64,000 bases of DNA from Talpa occidentalis (GCF_014898055.3 NW_023601543.1:66229782-66293781), one strand, 5' to 3'. Shown: positions 21,790 through 34,311, counted from the first letter of the stretch. Translations and numbers: made by a program. Notes: a model not told the origin generated them from the letters alone.

Positions 21790-23294
21790 ATCAAGTATAA
21801 GTAGGGAATGTTTTCTTAAAATTTAACAGGTTCCTTTATTCTATGACTTCTCAGAATCTTTAAAATGCTAAAGAACAATGTGACAGAAGCAGAGTCTCTC
21901 AGTGCATTTGCCCACAGAAACTATTCCATAAGCAATCAGTATTTCTCAGGAGTCCTAGTCTTTGGAACTCAGTCCGGGAAACTGAATAATTGCTGAAACT
22001 TCTTACAGCTCCAAAATTTCATTATTTTCTAACAAAGTATTAATTGAATGTAAGAAATAAACAAAGCAAATCAAGAAAGGAGTCAGGAGGCTGCATTCTC
22101 AGAATTTTGGAGCCAAAAGGAACTTTAGAAAACAAGTAATCATTTCTCAGCACCCCACCTTTTACTCAAAGCAGCACACCACCCTCCGAAAATCTCATAC
22201 AAAACACCAATATATAACATGGATTTAGGAAGGCCTGCTCAAGTCGAATTAAAGCAGAGGGCTGAGATCCACCCACTGGGATTTCTCCTTGCGGCAATCC
22301 AGATGTACCTTCTCAGAAACCCACTGCCAAAAGAAAGCAGGGTGAAATCTAGTGACCCCTGGTCCCTCAGGTGAAGCTATTCTGGGGAGGAACTAGGAAA
22401 GCTGACCTCCATACATATTCACAGGAAGGTGCTTCAACTTTCCAAAGTATCATCTCAATTTTAACTATAACTCTGCCAAGTCAGATAAGCATTGTGTAAA
22501 GAGAATTATAAAACTCTACTCTAGGAAAAACCACAAGAAAATTAATGCACTAAAATGCAATCCCTTACAAGTGAGAAGCCATGCAAGAGTTAAGTGGGGG
22601 GAGTCACGTGGCTAACTTTGGACTTTAAGACATCTCGGGCAGTAGGGAAGGGAGATTTGACTGTGAGAGCGGCTTGAGCAGGCCAGTGATACCACATGCC
22701 AGGTAAATCTGGCAGGACTTCTTGTATTTCATTTCTTGTTTATGTTTTAATATTTAATAAAGTATCTTTGGAAAAAATCAAGCCTATCTCAGCTGTGCTA
22801 GGGGAACCACAAAGGAAAGGCTTGTCAGGAATGGGCGAGGGTTTTCAGAGAGGACACTTCTCTAGAGGTCAACATGGTGGAGAGAACAGACACGGGAAGC
22901 AACACACTTCTGAGGGAAGATGAAACCAAGGAGACAAACATCTCTACTGCCTGTACTCCCCTTGCGATCCAGCAATAAACTTCCAAAGATCAAAATCTTA
23001 TTTAAAGAAGACAATTACAGAGGTATAAGGCCCACCACCATCACCACCAGCCAACCAAACCCTAACCCTTAAGCTCCCCATCCCACGTTACCCCCCTGCT
23101 TCTTGTTGGCAGGGTTTTTAGCCTGCTCACTCTGATCACATCCCCTGTAACTCTACTCTCTTTCTTCTGCTGATCTGAGTCTGGATCTGTGTATGCATGT
23201 GCTAGTTTTTATAGCTCGCTAAGCTGGAGTATTTGTCAATCAGGTGGCCATCCCAAGCGCAACATTACTTCTAAAGCAATGACAACAGTCAAGT
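21790..23294. other. Unassigned single-copy sequence
   Basis: No supported exon. 'ggaaggtgcttcaactttcc' to 'ctgccaagtcagataagc' (about 22424-22490) is weakly MIR-like in antisense. Open frame 22696-22923 has no splice context. Confidence 0.4.
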
Positions 23295-23306
23295 AACCCA
23301 GCTTTT

Positions 23307-23579
23307 TTTTTTTTAAGATTTTATTTTTATACGAGAACTGGGGTATAGGCCAGAGGCGCCGGAGGGTGAGAGAATTCACCAGAGACAGAGTGGGGAGCAG
23401 AACAGGCAGAGGGACCAAAAACACTGCTGAGGGGAGCAGCAGGCAAGGTAGGAGAGGTCTGCCGTGCCATGTGGGTATCTCCCTGACCAGTCAGGAATCG
23501 AACCCACACTGCAGTGGCAGTGGCTTCAGACAGCTTCACAGCTCTGCGCTCAACCTGCTGCACCACCAGGGAGGCCCAA
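23307..23579 (-). mobile_element. tRNA-derived SINE, antisense copy 5
   Basis: 12-bp duplication AACCCAGCTTTT at 23295-23306 and 23580-23591. The minus strand carries the GGGCCTCCCTGGTGGTGCAG head and the CTCAGCAGTGTTT body. Open frames on both strands here are SINE translations. Confidence 0.9.
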
Positions 23580-23591
23580 AACCCAGCTTTT

Positions 23592-25105
23592 AGTCATTAA
23601 GAAATACAATTCACTGGATTTATCCAACCTGGCATTAACCGCTCTCCACAAGCAGGATGCACCTCCCTTAACAATTATATGGCATTTTGGCCAAACCAGC
23701 CTCTACTCAACCCTTATAAATGCTTTACACTGTTCCAGCTCTATGCTTCTGCACTTTTCCTCTGCACTACTCACACCTACTCGAATTCCATGCATCCTTC
23801 AATATTAGTAGGAAGGCTTTCCTCACTACCTGAACAGAAAGTAATCTTTTTTTATTTAAGTTCTCACACAGTATAAAAACATAGGTGCTAACTCATATAG
23901 CTACTTATATTATCTCTCACACTATCCAATGCTCAAAGGTAGCCAACTTGCCTTCTACATTTGTATCTTGTTCACACAGGGCACTAGATTATTCCCAATG
24001 AAGGTTTTAGTGACCTACACAAATCAGACAGGGAAAGCTCTTACAGCAAGTATGTTCAGGACAAATTATGTTTGCCAAAGATTCCCTTACTATGGATCAA
24101 TACATTAACCTCTGGTCATTTACATACCGCCTTAATTAACTTTATGATATTTGCTAAGTGTATTTATTATCTACACTTACTTAATGCTTCTTCCAATTAA
24201 GTCATTGCTTTTACTTCAGTATAGTATACAACTTTCACTTTGCCCTACAAACCAGTATATGAAAAACGGATTCAATATTTTTTTAAGCACATATAAAAAA
24301 GCCTAACTTTTTTTTTTCCACTCAAAAAGTAGTCTCTCTCTTATTACAAGGTCATTTTAAAATTATCACTGAAAAATCAGTGGCAACTATGAATGCATAG
24401 TTGCAATCATCATAAAAATGCCTAACTTTGAAAGTTCTGGAGCTTTTATAAAATTTCCCCTAGCTATTTTGTATATTACAAGCAATACACTTTGTGGAAT
24501 ACTATATGAATAGTATTCCTATCTTTGGTCCATTCCAAAATATCTGGTAAATCTTTTACTTGCCAGGCACTGTTCTATTGTTAAGGGCAGTTCCTCCCAA
24601 CTAGGGCCAGTTCCCCCGAGGCCCCCAGCTTCAGTTGCATACACCAATACCCTGAATTCTTTAAGAGTTTCCTTTGTGATTCTTGACGCCCCCTCTACAC
24701 ACTTGCCCCTCTTTTCCCAGCCATCAAGTGACAGTCACAGCCTGGAGACTCCTAATCCTGGTAGTGGTTCTTCTCCCAGGAATCCTCTGAGATTCAATTA
24801 TATCAAGCTCTTTATGAGTTTTGAAACACTGCAGATTACATTTTGATCTGGAGACAAGCACTTCAATGTTGGCTGACTTTTTGCCACAGGGCTTCTCTCC
24901 TGGCTGTGCTCAGACATAGCATTATATTGATTTCTGGCCGCCCTACTAAAGGTTTCACCAGTCCTAGTCTTTTCTCCCCCACACCCCAAGGTTCTTACAA
25001 TTTGTAAAGGTAAGAGGGCCTAAGGACCTGTGGCATACCCTAGAGATGAGATGGAGTCCACTCTTTCCTCAGGGTGTCTCTTAGAGTCAGCTCGAGTCAG
25101 CTACC
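23592..25105. other. Unassigned AT-rich sequence
   Basis: C/T-rich 23650-23800, then AT-rich. The stretch 24580-25030 is richer in G+C and might be an old LTR or DNA-transposon relic, but I could not match a family. No exon supported. Confidence 0.4.
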
Positions 25106-25119
25106 TAAGGGCTGCTCTT

Positions 25120-25409
25120 TTTTTTTTTTTAAGATTTATTCATTCATTCATTCATTCATTTATTTATTTATTTAAGCACTGGGTTTAGTCAGAAACACGG
25201 GAGGGTGAGAGAATTCACCAGAGCCAGAGCAGGGAGCAGAACAGGCAGAATGACGAAGTACACTGCTAAGGGGAGCAGCGGGCGAGACAGGAGAGGTCTG
25301 CAGTGCCATGTGGGACCCTCGCTGGTGGCCAGGGATTGAACCGGAGCTGCAGAGGCTGCCAGCAGCTTTGCAGCCCAGCACTCAACCGCTGCGCCACCGT
25401 GGAGGCCCT
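25120..25409 (-). mobile_element. tRNA-derived SINE, antisense copy 6, with expanded tail
   Basis: 14-bp duplication TAAGGGCTGCTCTT at 25106-25119 and 25410-25423. The tail is expanded into ATTC/ATTT tetranucleotide repeats at about 25137-25174. The body has the GGGTCCCACATGGCA and CCCAGTGCTT variants shared with copies 8 and 10, placing it nearer the second subfamily. Confidence 0.92.
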
Positions 25410-25539
25410 TAAGGGCTGCTCTTGAAGAGACTGGTTTATTCTACTTGGTTTCTGAGCGCTTTGTCTTTGTCATCTTCCATTTCCACAACCTTCAAAAGAG
25501 TCAACTGACACATGTTGCATATCTACAATAAGAAGGCAG

Positions 25540-25680
25540 TTTCACCTGTCATCTCACCAGTGGTTGCAACAACCACACAAGGCAGGTACAATACCTACTG
25601 ATAAATGATACAATTAAGTTTCAGAGAAATCAGTTCACACAGTTAGTAAGCAGGGGCATTGCAGGGTTATTACTTTTCCC
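25540..25680 (-). mobile_element. MIR SINE, antisense
   Basis: 'aacaaccacacaaggcaggt acaatacctactgataaatg' followed by 'cacacagttagtaagcaggg gcattgcagg' follows the reverse complement of the MIR core. Confidence 0.65.
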
Positions 25681-26079
25681 CAGATTATGGGTTTTTTTTG
25701 GTGTGTGTGTGGTGAAGTGGGTTTTCATCTTTGTATCTGCTCCAGGGGTTATAGGTTCAAACCTCTACAAATGTATACTCACACCCTGCCCATCACTAGT
25801 GGCCCAACAATCCTCCACCACATTGCTCTGGGTTCCTTTTCCACCACTGCTACTCACCACTCTCCCACTCTGGCCAACTCAGTATCACAGTCAGATACCG
25901 ACCCTTTTGTTCCATTTAACTTATCAACATATTTACAGTGAAAGCTCTCACATTATAACTGTACAGCTCAATAGCTTCATACACACCTGTAACTGGCATC
26001 CAGATCAAGAATCAGAACACATTCCTGAATTTTAATGCAGAATCTATGATACCAATTCCATTGTCTTTTCAATCATAAA
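25681..26079. other. Unassigned sequence
   Basis: Two overlapping open frames at 25687-26035 are present, but no acceptor/donor pair or known motif supports them. A TG-rich stretch lies at 25690-25715. Confidence 0.4.
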
Positions 26080-26235
26080 TGTAGTCACTCAACAAATATT
26101 TACCTGCTGCTTATGACATTTCAGTAATTTTGCTCAACACCAAGGACTTGATGGTGAATAAGACTTGATGGTGAATAACGATGTGATCCCTGCCCAACAA
26201 AGCTTAGGGTCTATGGGAGAGTGATAATAGTTTTT
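26080..26235 (-). mobile_element. L2 LINE 3' end, antisense
   Basis: 'cactcaacaaatatttacct gctgcttatgacat' followed by 'gtgatccctgcccaacaaag cttagggtctatgg' is the reverse complement of the L2 3' UTR. It includes a 17-bp tandem duplication GACTTGATGGTGAATAA at 26145-26161 and 26162-26178. Confidence 0.6.
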
Positions 26236-26879
26236 TAAGTATTAGAGGAATTTAAAGAAAATCAGTATGCTTTAGCACAGCTACCAACAGAGAAGAGATT
26301 GGATAAAGAGACAAATGGTTGAATCATATAAGACATTATTGGGGGGGGGGGATGTATGGCGTTTTATTCTAAATGTAGTGGGAAACCACTAAACACCCCT
26401 TCATTCATAAAATGACCTATTTCCAAAGAACTTATTTCACTTTTCAGTTACCATAACCTTTATACACTTATTACGTGCCACTCACTTCACCACATCCATT
26501 TACCTCAATGTATAAACATAAGACATGAATACCTGTCTAATATATATCACACAGTGATAGCTATAAAATACATTCTGAAAGTATACTAGCAAATTATTTA
26601 AAAACTGAATATATATGTAATATATAAATGTAGATGCTACTTCTTCCAGTGATAAACACAAAGGAACAGCACCAAATGTCCTGTCATATATTGCTGAGTT
26701 TCTTGGATAGAATCTGGAGAATGAAGCCAGGAAAATTATTTAAATGAAGAAAGGACACTTTGTTTTCATTTGATCTCCAGTTTGCCTCAGATTGGGTATA
26801 ATAATATGTATGCAGTTCAGCACAGTCATCTTTTCAACTCACTAAATAAATACTGTGGCTAAATACAACATGGTGTTTC
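26236..26879. other. Unassigned AT-rich sequence
   Basis: Contains a pure run of about 12 G near 26341-26351. Otherwise AT-rich, with no recognised element. Confidence 0.4.
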
Positions 26880-27060
26880 TAATATTTGCCAGCCTAGGTG
26901 AAGAAGATCAAAAGGCAAAAATCCCTGCCCTTATGAAAGTTACAATCTAGCAGGAAGTAGCGATCCAACTGTGCTGATTTTATTTAAGCATGCTAAATTG
27001 TGATAAATAATGGTTATGTACCAAGAAGGAAGAGAAAAAGGGCAGGAAAGAAGGGTAGAA
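26880..27060 (-). mobile_element. L2 LINE fragment, antisense
   Basis: 'aaaatccctgcccttatgaa agttacaatctagcaggaag' is the reverse complement of the conserved L2 3' UTR segment (CCTGCCCTCATGGAGCTTACATTCTAG, from memory). Boundaries approximate. Confidence 0.5.
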
Positions 27061-27139
27061 ATTATTTAAATGATGATTGCGTAAGACAATCTGATACTTG
27101 TCTTTTAGCAGTTTATCAATGACACAACTGTTGGTGTAT

Positions 27140-27440
27140 ACCAGAGGTGAACAAACATTTCTGTAAAAGACCAGAATAAATATTTAAGCTTTGCAGGCCA
27201 AGTGGTTTCTGTTGTAACTACTAATCTCTTGCTATTATAGCACAAAAGCAGTCACAGTAACCAATCTGTGTAAAGCTGTGTTCTTATAAGAAAATTTTAT
27301 TTATGGATACTGAAATCGTAATTTTATATAATTGTAGTGTGCCATGAAATTTTCAACCAACTAAGAGTGTAAAAGCTATTCACAGTTCATGGACTATACA
27401 AACACAGGCATTGGGCAATTATTTGTCAACCCCTGGTGCA
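27140..27440 (-). mobile_element. hAT-Charlie-type MITE
   Basis: 'caaacatttctgtaaaagac cagaataaatatttaagctt tgcaggccaagtgg' and later 'tttatttatggatactgaaa' with the ending 'gtcaacccctgg' match a widespread mammalian non-autonomous hAT family. I am not certain of its MER number. Divergent and non-coding. Confidence 0.6.
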
Positions 27441-27950
27441 CACAATGAAATGGCTTCCTGAACTTTTATAAATCAACAAGTCAAAATACAAGTAAGCTCA
27501 GAAATAAATATTATTGAAACACAAAGATCCACCACCACCAATAACAGAAAATTCTAATAATTTTTAAGTTAGAGATATTAATTTTATATGACAGTGAGAC
27601 TTATGTTTCAATTACACAATAAAATATTAAAGATAATGGTGTAACTATCTAAATAAATCATGCTAAAACTATAGTAGTTCCTTGGTGAATAAAAGGAAGT
27701 CATCATAAACTATATCAAATAATCAGTTGTCCTATAAATCACTTGAAGTCAACTGTATTCTCTAATAGAAATAGTTTCATCCACACTTATGTTTCGATTA
27801 TCACTTCCATCCCAATAAAACACAAATCTATATATCTAACTTTGACCTTTTCTCAATTTCCATAATTCCAAATGTCACAGATCTAAAACCAAATATTTAC
27901 TACACCTCACATATAAAGTAGCTTACCCTCTAAATTCTATAAATACATAT
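27441..27950. other. AT-rich single-copy sequence
   Basis: No repeat or exon recognised. Confidence 0.45.
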
Positions 27951-28211
27951 TTTAAGGATTTATTTATTTATGTATACAAGAGCTGGGATATAGGCCAGAG
28001 GTGCCAGGGTGTTCAGAGGATTCACTAGAGACAGAGTGGGGAGCAGAACAGGCAGACTGACTAAAGTACACTGCGGAGGGGAGCAGGTGAGACAGGAGAG
28101 GTCTGCTATGCCATGTGGGTAGCTCCCTGGCCGGGGATCTAACTTGAGCCGCAGTGGCTGCCAATAGCATCACAGTGCTGAGACTTAAGCCCTTGTGCTA
28201 CCAGGAGGCCC
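27951..28211 (-). mobile_element. tRNA-derived SINE, antisense copy 7
   Basis: Complete body and tail (TTTAAGGATTTATTTATTTA) with the family head on the minus strand. No clear target-site duplication is visible, because an L1 tail abuts its head at 28212. Older variant with CAGCTCTTGTATACATAAATA. Confidence 0.85.
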
Positions 28212-28219
28212 CTGTTTTG

Positions 28220-28387
28220 TTTTTTTTTCCCCAATTAATTTATATATTTTTTACATCTTCATTTTTGTACAATGTATGCTTTCTCATCTCGGGTATAGTC
28301 CCTGTGAAATTCCTGCCACCAATTCACCCGTGTACCCTCACCATAGTCCCTGTGCTCTTCCCACCCCTGTTTTGATCCTACTCCTTT
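28220..28387 (-). mobile_element. Short antisense L1 3' tail insertion
   Basis: Read on the minus strand it has the GGATCAAAACAGGGGTGGG ... GGACTATACCCGAGATGAGA ... ACATTGTACAAAAATGAA 3' UTR shared with the L1 at 40.9-41.2 kb. An 8-bp repeat CTGTTTTG at 28212-28219 and 28388-28395 may be the target-site duplication; it is short and T-rich, so only suggestive. Confidence 0.6.
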
Positions 28388-28395
28388 CTGTTTTG

Positions 28396-30109
28396 AGAAG
28401 AGAAACCAGAGAAGCTGTGAAGTGGAGGGAACCCTCAATGGAGGAGTGAAAGAAGAGGGCGAGGCCAACAAGAAGGTGGTGCACGTGGACAATCGGATTT
28501 GCTTCATTCTGGTGGATGGGACTTAACTCAATTGAGTCACGTTAGGCATAGTGACCATCCAGAAAGACTTTTCTGATGCAAACCACAGACAGAAATGAGC
28601 TTTAACACTATTAGAGTGTTATAATTCAGGGCAGTTCAGTGCTAGTAGGAAAAACAGTAAATATTTTACAAATGGAAAAGCATTATCAGCTACAAGCATG
28701 GTCCCAGTACATCACACTTCTCAAGAGGAAAAATGATATTTTTCCTTGAATAGTCAATAAATACACACTCACCTTCCTTTAACCTCACAAGCTTACATTA
28801 GGCTTTACTTTTTTTTTTTCATTTATGAGTTACCAGAATGCACTATGGCATTTGCTATTTATTTTTAGTTTACTGATTAAATTTTAATAAGACTCTTCAG
28901 CTAGCAGAACAATCAGTTAAAGAAAGTTAATATTGCTGGACAAGATCAATGCATAATGGACACCATGTGTGATTGAAAACGTCGAAGAATAAATAATGCG
29001 GCTTTGGCTATATTACCTTAGGCATGCTACAGCACACAATCTTAGCCTCCAAAGCAACAAACTGGTGTTTTAAATGTGATCGTATAAGAAGTTAGATATT
29101 GCAATGTTTTTTAACAATGAGGTCAGATATACAAAATAACTTCAAGAGGTCAATATTTACCATGCAAACAGAAACAAATGTGGTTCTCACATATTTAATA
29201 TCCCTACTGTTTTCATGTGTAGGCATGACAAATTGCATTGAGAAATTATCTCAATTAGTACATAGGATAAATCTGATACACGCCTGATGCTTTAAAATGA
29301 ACTGCTCTTTCTGTGACTTGTGAAAATGTTGCATCGCTATCTAACAAAGCATGTCACTTTAGTATGTTCAAGGATATTACACTCAAGTTCCTGGGAGAAC
29401 CCAAATTTGTCTGGCACAGACAATTAAAACATTGACTCAATTCTGAAACATCCTTAAATAAACATTTATAGCTGCTATAATAAAATATTTCTTAGTAAAG
29501 ATCCATTTCCTATAAGTATCATTAATGTTTAAAAGGAAGTTTGTCTCAAGAACAGAGCTAAGTTAATAACACTGCACAACAAAAAGAATCACATTCTATA
29601 AATACACCAGGATTGAGTTTGCAGAATGAAATTAAAAGGCCCACCAGAAGGGCTTTTCTCCTTTGCAAACTATTCTAGTATCTTTCCCTGCAGATGCAGC
29701 CCAGACAAAATCACCATGAAGCATTCCTTGGAGAAGCCGTCACACTGATGCTGTTGGGTAATACTGACCGCACAGGTAAAGAAAATCTCAAGATGGTGGG
29801 GAAGGCTAGCTTTAGATTGTCTGTTGCTCTTCTTTATAAGCTCTACAGCTCAATCTAATTGAACTGGAGAGTCATGACAAAAAGCAGACAAAAGCAGGAG
29901 AGTGATGAAACCAAAGTCCTGAAGAGTCCATAAATGAAACGAGCCTAATCGCATTTGACTAGAAATCACCAATCCCCAAGAGGAGATTTAATTTCATAAC
30001 GATGTCCTATTTTGTTTAATGCTGGCAAGGATCATGGATATCTTGTTTGATGCGGTATCTCCATACACATCACTATACTTGACACATACCAGGCATGCCA
30101 AATTTATTA
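28396..30109. other. Unassigned sequence
   Basis: 28396-28545 is purine-rich and GC-richer than its surroundings; one frame reads a plausible peptide (KKVVHVDNRICFILVDGT) before a stop. It might be a decayed processed pseudogene, but I cannot name a parent. The rest is AT-rich with no supported feature. Confidence 0.35.
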
Positions 30110-30440
30110 CAATATGATGCATTTTAACAAGTTGAGTTCATATGATATTCCATTTTGTGTCCAACTTTTTTCATTCGTGCATTGTAATAACCTGCCTAAG
30201 AAATTAAATACTTCGCAAACATGAGTCTTAATGGCCGCATTATATTCATGTACCACAATTTAACAAATGCTATATCATTCAAAAATAAACACTCTTACAT
30301 CCATACAGTAAAAAATTAGGCAGTCGGTAAGAACTGATCCTATCTTTTGCTATTATAAATAATGCAGCAGTATATATTTTAAAATGTAAAAAAAAAAAGG
30401 TTATGTCTGATTACTTCTTTGGGACAGATAAATGTGAGAA
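30110..30440 (-). mobile_element. Possible old L1 fragment, antisense
   Basis: 'aatggccgcattatattcat gtaccacaatttaac' and 'cttttgctattataaataat gcagcagtatatat' resemble the reverse complement of an old L1 ORF2 C-terminal region. Similarity is weak. Confidence 0.35.
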
Positions 30441-32190
30441 TCTACACATAGACACTAGAGATAGAGCTATCTTACCCTGTGGGGCAAGCAAGCATGTATT
30501 ACTGGGAAAATTAGGGGAAGGGGAAGATATCAGCCCTTCACACACATGAGTTATTTTAATCAACTTGCTTCTTAATACCTAAGAACTGAAAATGAACTAC
30601 AAAAATTTCACTGAGTTTTTTTTTTTTTTTTTCCTGTGGCAAAATGGAGCTGGCATGGCAGTGGAAGAGGTGCATCATGGGGAGTGGGTATGGAGGCGTT
30701 GACCCTGACTAGGGAATATGCACTAGGCCAGCCCTTCATTCTGTCACTTAATCATTTGCGAGACATTTCTGGGACTCTGTTTCCTTTCCTATAAAAGGCT
30801 TCCTAGTGAAAGGAACCAAGGCTGGAGAATCTGGTGAGGAAAGGGCTAAGCTACAACCTGTGTAAGCCTTGAGGAATTCATTGCAGAGGTTGGCGGACAC
30901 ATATGGTCATTTGATGCTTTACCTCTTATGCTATCTTATCTAAAAGTTCAACTGTTAGGTACTTTTGAATATCACCTAATTTGGATCTGAGATCACCCCA
31001 ATTCATGGCAAACAAATAAACAACAGAAAGCAAAACAGACACCACGTCTATGCATTAAACTTAGTACTTCATTATCTCAGTAAACATATTTGGGAAAAAA
31101 TAAACTTAACATTTCAGTACGGAATTTATTCTACTTACTCGATCCCCTACCTAGTTCTAAGAAAGAATTAGATGACTTAGATAAAATCCAGTTAAAAATA
31201 AAAAGTATTTGGAAAAAAAATATGACAAAGGGAAAAATCAAAAATAAAAGATTCAGAAATAGCCAGAACTCAGATTTGATTATAAAAAACTTGCTGAAAG
31301 GTTATGCATCTTTGTTAAAGGAAGAGACAAGCCTTCCAGTAGCCAAGGCCAAGAGAAAAACACAATTAGTTACAGGAGACCTGACACCCTTAAGGTCATA
31401 GCAAACCAGTAGCCCAGAGCCTCACCACTTCCCATTTTTGAGATCAGAGAGAAAAATTATCCCTGGTATCCTAAGAAGAAATGTAATGAGCAATGACTTC
31501 AATATCCATACAACGAACCAGGCATTTATAGTACAATTTCTTACAATTTCTTTGTTACAAGTAGGCCAATGGCCAAAGTAGCAGAGATTTGTATATTTAT
31601 TTAGAAACTGACCTATTCAAATAGCTTCTGAAAATTGCCTAGATACAATCAAAAACACACAGGCCCAGTGGGATGGCCAAGCCAAAAGAAACTCGTTGCA
31701 CCCACTAATCCAGACAAATATCCTAATGGCCACTCTATGAACAAAATTTAAAAGATTTGACTCACTCTCATGGCCCATCTCCAAAAGAGAACAGCAGCCT
31801 GAAAGAAATGCTGATTAGCAATCCCATGGGCCAAGAGAATTCAGAATATCATACCATTCTAAATAATTGAGGGTGAGGGCCTGTAGTTTTCGTGGGGGTG
31901 GCCTTGGGTGGCTATGAATTACTACTCCTCAGAAGTACATTGTGGAAAGTTTGCCAAACTGAATCACCATATCATTGTAGTCCTGGGATCAATCAGCTGA
32001 AAACAAATGAGGACGTTTGTTATGATATAGTCATGGCTAAAAAGTAGCACTAAAGCCTTATAGTGGAATCTGTCTGGAGACAGTGTACTAAAGGTTCTGG
32101 TACTGGGTAGGGGAGACATTTTTCTGGACCATTGCCACTTATGGACTCCATTTTTTAAGTGGGTTCAAATTTCTCCAGATAGTCTTTATT
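30441..32190. other. Unassigned sequence
   Basis: A T run at 30617-30632. 'cattctgtcacttaatcatt tgcgagacatttctgggact' near 30738 is MIR-like. The 103-codon frame at 31090-31401 is Lys/Asn-rich, driven by A-rich composition, with no splice context. Confidence 0.4.
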
Positions 32191-32194
32191 TTTG

Positions 32195-32455
32195 TTTAGT
32201 TCTATTTTTATTAATTCATTTTTATTTATTTTTACATCATTGTTCATTTTTAAACAATATTTGCTTCCCCTCCCCCCCCCGCCTCAGGTGTAGTCCTCAG
32301 AGAATTCCCTTCCCCAATGCACCCGTGCACCATCACCTCAGTTCCCCTGTGCTCCTCCCTCCCTCCCTCTGATCCCTCTCCCTCCTCCTTCCCTGCAGGA
32401 TGTCTCTGATTTATAATTGTCTGTTTCTGTTTTGTTGTGTTTGTATTATTTTTTT
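32195..32455 (-). mobile_element. Short antisense L1 3' tail insertion
   Basis: The minus strand shows 'aatcagagacatcctgcagg', a GAGGGATCAGAGGGAGGGAG purine stretch, then 'ggtgatggtgcacgggtgca', and ends 'aaaaatgaacaatgatgtaa' and A/T. This is the same L1 3' tail type as 559-844. The purine tract contains a run of C on the plus strand (32270-32281). I could not define a duplication. Confidence 0.6.
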
Positions 32456-33578
32456 ACACTGATGTTTTATTTATTTCTCATCAGAGTGAGGTGAGGAAGC
32501 AAAGGGTACAGAGGGGCTTTGGCCTGAAGACTTTTTTGCCTGCCCCAAGAAGAATCTTTAATTATTTTACTTGATCTGCACATTAGGAACCCTATGAGCC
32601 TGGAGTTGATAATTTCTTCTATTAAAACAAGTTTGACATTAAGACCTGGTTTGGTTACAAAATGACTCACTACGTAGAATCTGTAGCACACGCCAGGTCT
32701 GATTCTCACAAATGCTGTCTTCACTATAGTAGTGACCCAAGAATGGAGCATTTTCAACTGTCAACTTCACATGTCTTACAGTGGATTTTCTAATACTAAA
32801 ACGGCCACTTTTGCCAGTTGTAATTGAAAGCAACAAATACATCTGCATGCACACCCAAGAGATCCTAAGAGGATGGCAATCTAGGCTGAGTTCTGACCCC
32901 TTTTATTTGCTTTTCCACTCCAAAAGAGTTGGACAAATCAAGACAAGCTAGCTTTGCACAAAAGCTGTCTTTGTTCTTATCACTACCTTTAATTTAAATA
33001 GTATGTCCCTTTCTTTAGGCTTACTTAAATCCTAAAGTCCTTGCTAATAACAGTGTAATTCCTACCACCATGGAAATATATCTCTACCAGCCCAACGGGA
33101 CATCATCTCTCTGTTGTCTGAATTTTTGTAGCTTCCATTTCTTTATTTTAAACAATGCTGATAAAGGTCCCTACCTATATTTTATGCACATATTATTTTC
33201 TGAGATCAAAACTTGTAGGGTTCTAATATTATCCCTAGTGATGGTACAAGCAGTTTCACTTTCATCACAAGCTTGAAAGAGTGCTTGTTTACAGACAGTA
33301 ACTGCCTCAGGCTGATGTTAAGGAAGAAGAAAGAGAATCAGATTGGAGAGGGCTAGGTCTTTTTTTTTTTTTTTTTGAATGTCTGAAATAAAATGGTAGA
33401 CATGAAAAAAACCTTCTGAGAGGGAGGAGGGGAAAGGGATGGAAGATTACAGGGTTGTGGCATACATGGAGGTGTGAAGTTGTATTCGTACAGAATGCAT
33501 CTCCACTGAGGGGGAGGAGCGGCACAGTGCAGTGAAGGAAGCCATTTCCCCACTCCTACTGACACACAGCTGTCTTGG
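32456..33578. other. Unassigned sequence
   Basis: No recognised repeat. A T run of 17 lies at 33360-33376. Open frames at 32467-32854 on the minus strand have no splice support. Confidence 0.4.
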
Positions 33579-33652
33579 AACACAATTCCCAGCATGCTGT
33601 GCCTGAACGGGGTGGGGGGGCAGCTGGGAGGGAGCAGGGTAGACATATAAAT
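33579..33652 (+). promoter_or_regulatory. Possible promoter: ZNF143-like site plus TATA-like box
   Basis: AACACAATTCCCAGCATGCT at 33579-33598 closely resembles the ZNF143/SBS promoter motif (ACTACAATTCCCAGCATGC, from memory). TATAAAT follows at 33646-33652. An 86-codon frame starts at 33651, but it begins inside the TATA-like box and so is not its natural product. The context is GC-richer than the surroundings, and an AATAAA lies at 34164-34169. This could be a small promoter, or an LTR with the usual TATA and polyadenylation signals. Confidence 0.33.
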
Positions 33653-34311
33653 GGAGGTGGAACAAAGGAGCTACCTGGAGAAGGAACACAGGGGTGAGGC
33701 ATGTAGCGGGCTGTTCCTGCTCCTTGGCAGAGACAATGGCAGCTGTTTCCTTGACCTAAAGGTGGGCTACATTGCACATTTTGAGTTTCTGTTCTCTTCT
33801 TCTATCCCAACTCTCTGGGCTCTGCCTCACTCCTTTCCTATGGTTCCTGCCAGGGTGTGCCTTACACTTGTTCTGGTGCTTTCAGGCCATAGCCATCACT
33901 TTTTGATCTGAGCCTGATTGGCTGGATGCTTCACACTAGGGAATGGGTTTTCCTGAGAATCTGTTATTTGAAATCCTTTTTCCCTCCTCTCGCCCTCTGA
34001 CCAATCAATGATTTATCATGCTAAGAAACTAAGAAGCTGCTTTCCTTGAGTGTGTCAAACCCTCTTAGAGCATGCACCTCTTAACAGTTTGGGGGTTTCT
34101 GGGTACCTCTCAGTCATGTGCTTACACTCCCAAAATTATAGTTATGTAAGCTCGTGGCAAATCAATAAAATTAAAAGACTGTCTATTCCCCATACTTGTC
34201 AGCATTGAGTATAAGCATTTTGTTTTTCAAATATAAATTCAATAATTAATAAATTCAATAAAATGGTATCTGGTTGCTTTAGTTTACAATTCCCTGACCA
34301 CAAGTCAGACT
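33653..34311. other. Unassigned, possibly LTR-derived
   Basis: The interval between the TATA-like box and AATAAA at 34164 has the spacing of an LTR or short transcript. No terminal TG...CA pair with a target duplication was found, so the class is open. Confidence 0.3.

Noticed and set aside
28396..28545. Possible processed pseudogene (KKVVHVDNRICFILVDGT frame)
   Set aside because: No parent gene recognised, frame short and stopped, no poly-A or target duplication of its own.
31090..31401. 103-codon plus-strand frame rich in Lys and Asn
   Set aside because: Composition follows A-rich DNA. No splice signals, no domain and no good start context.
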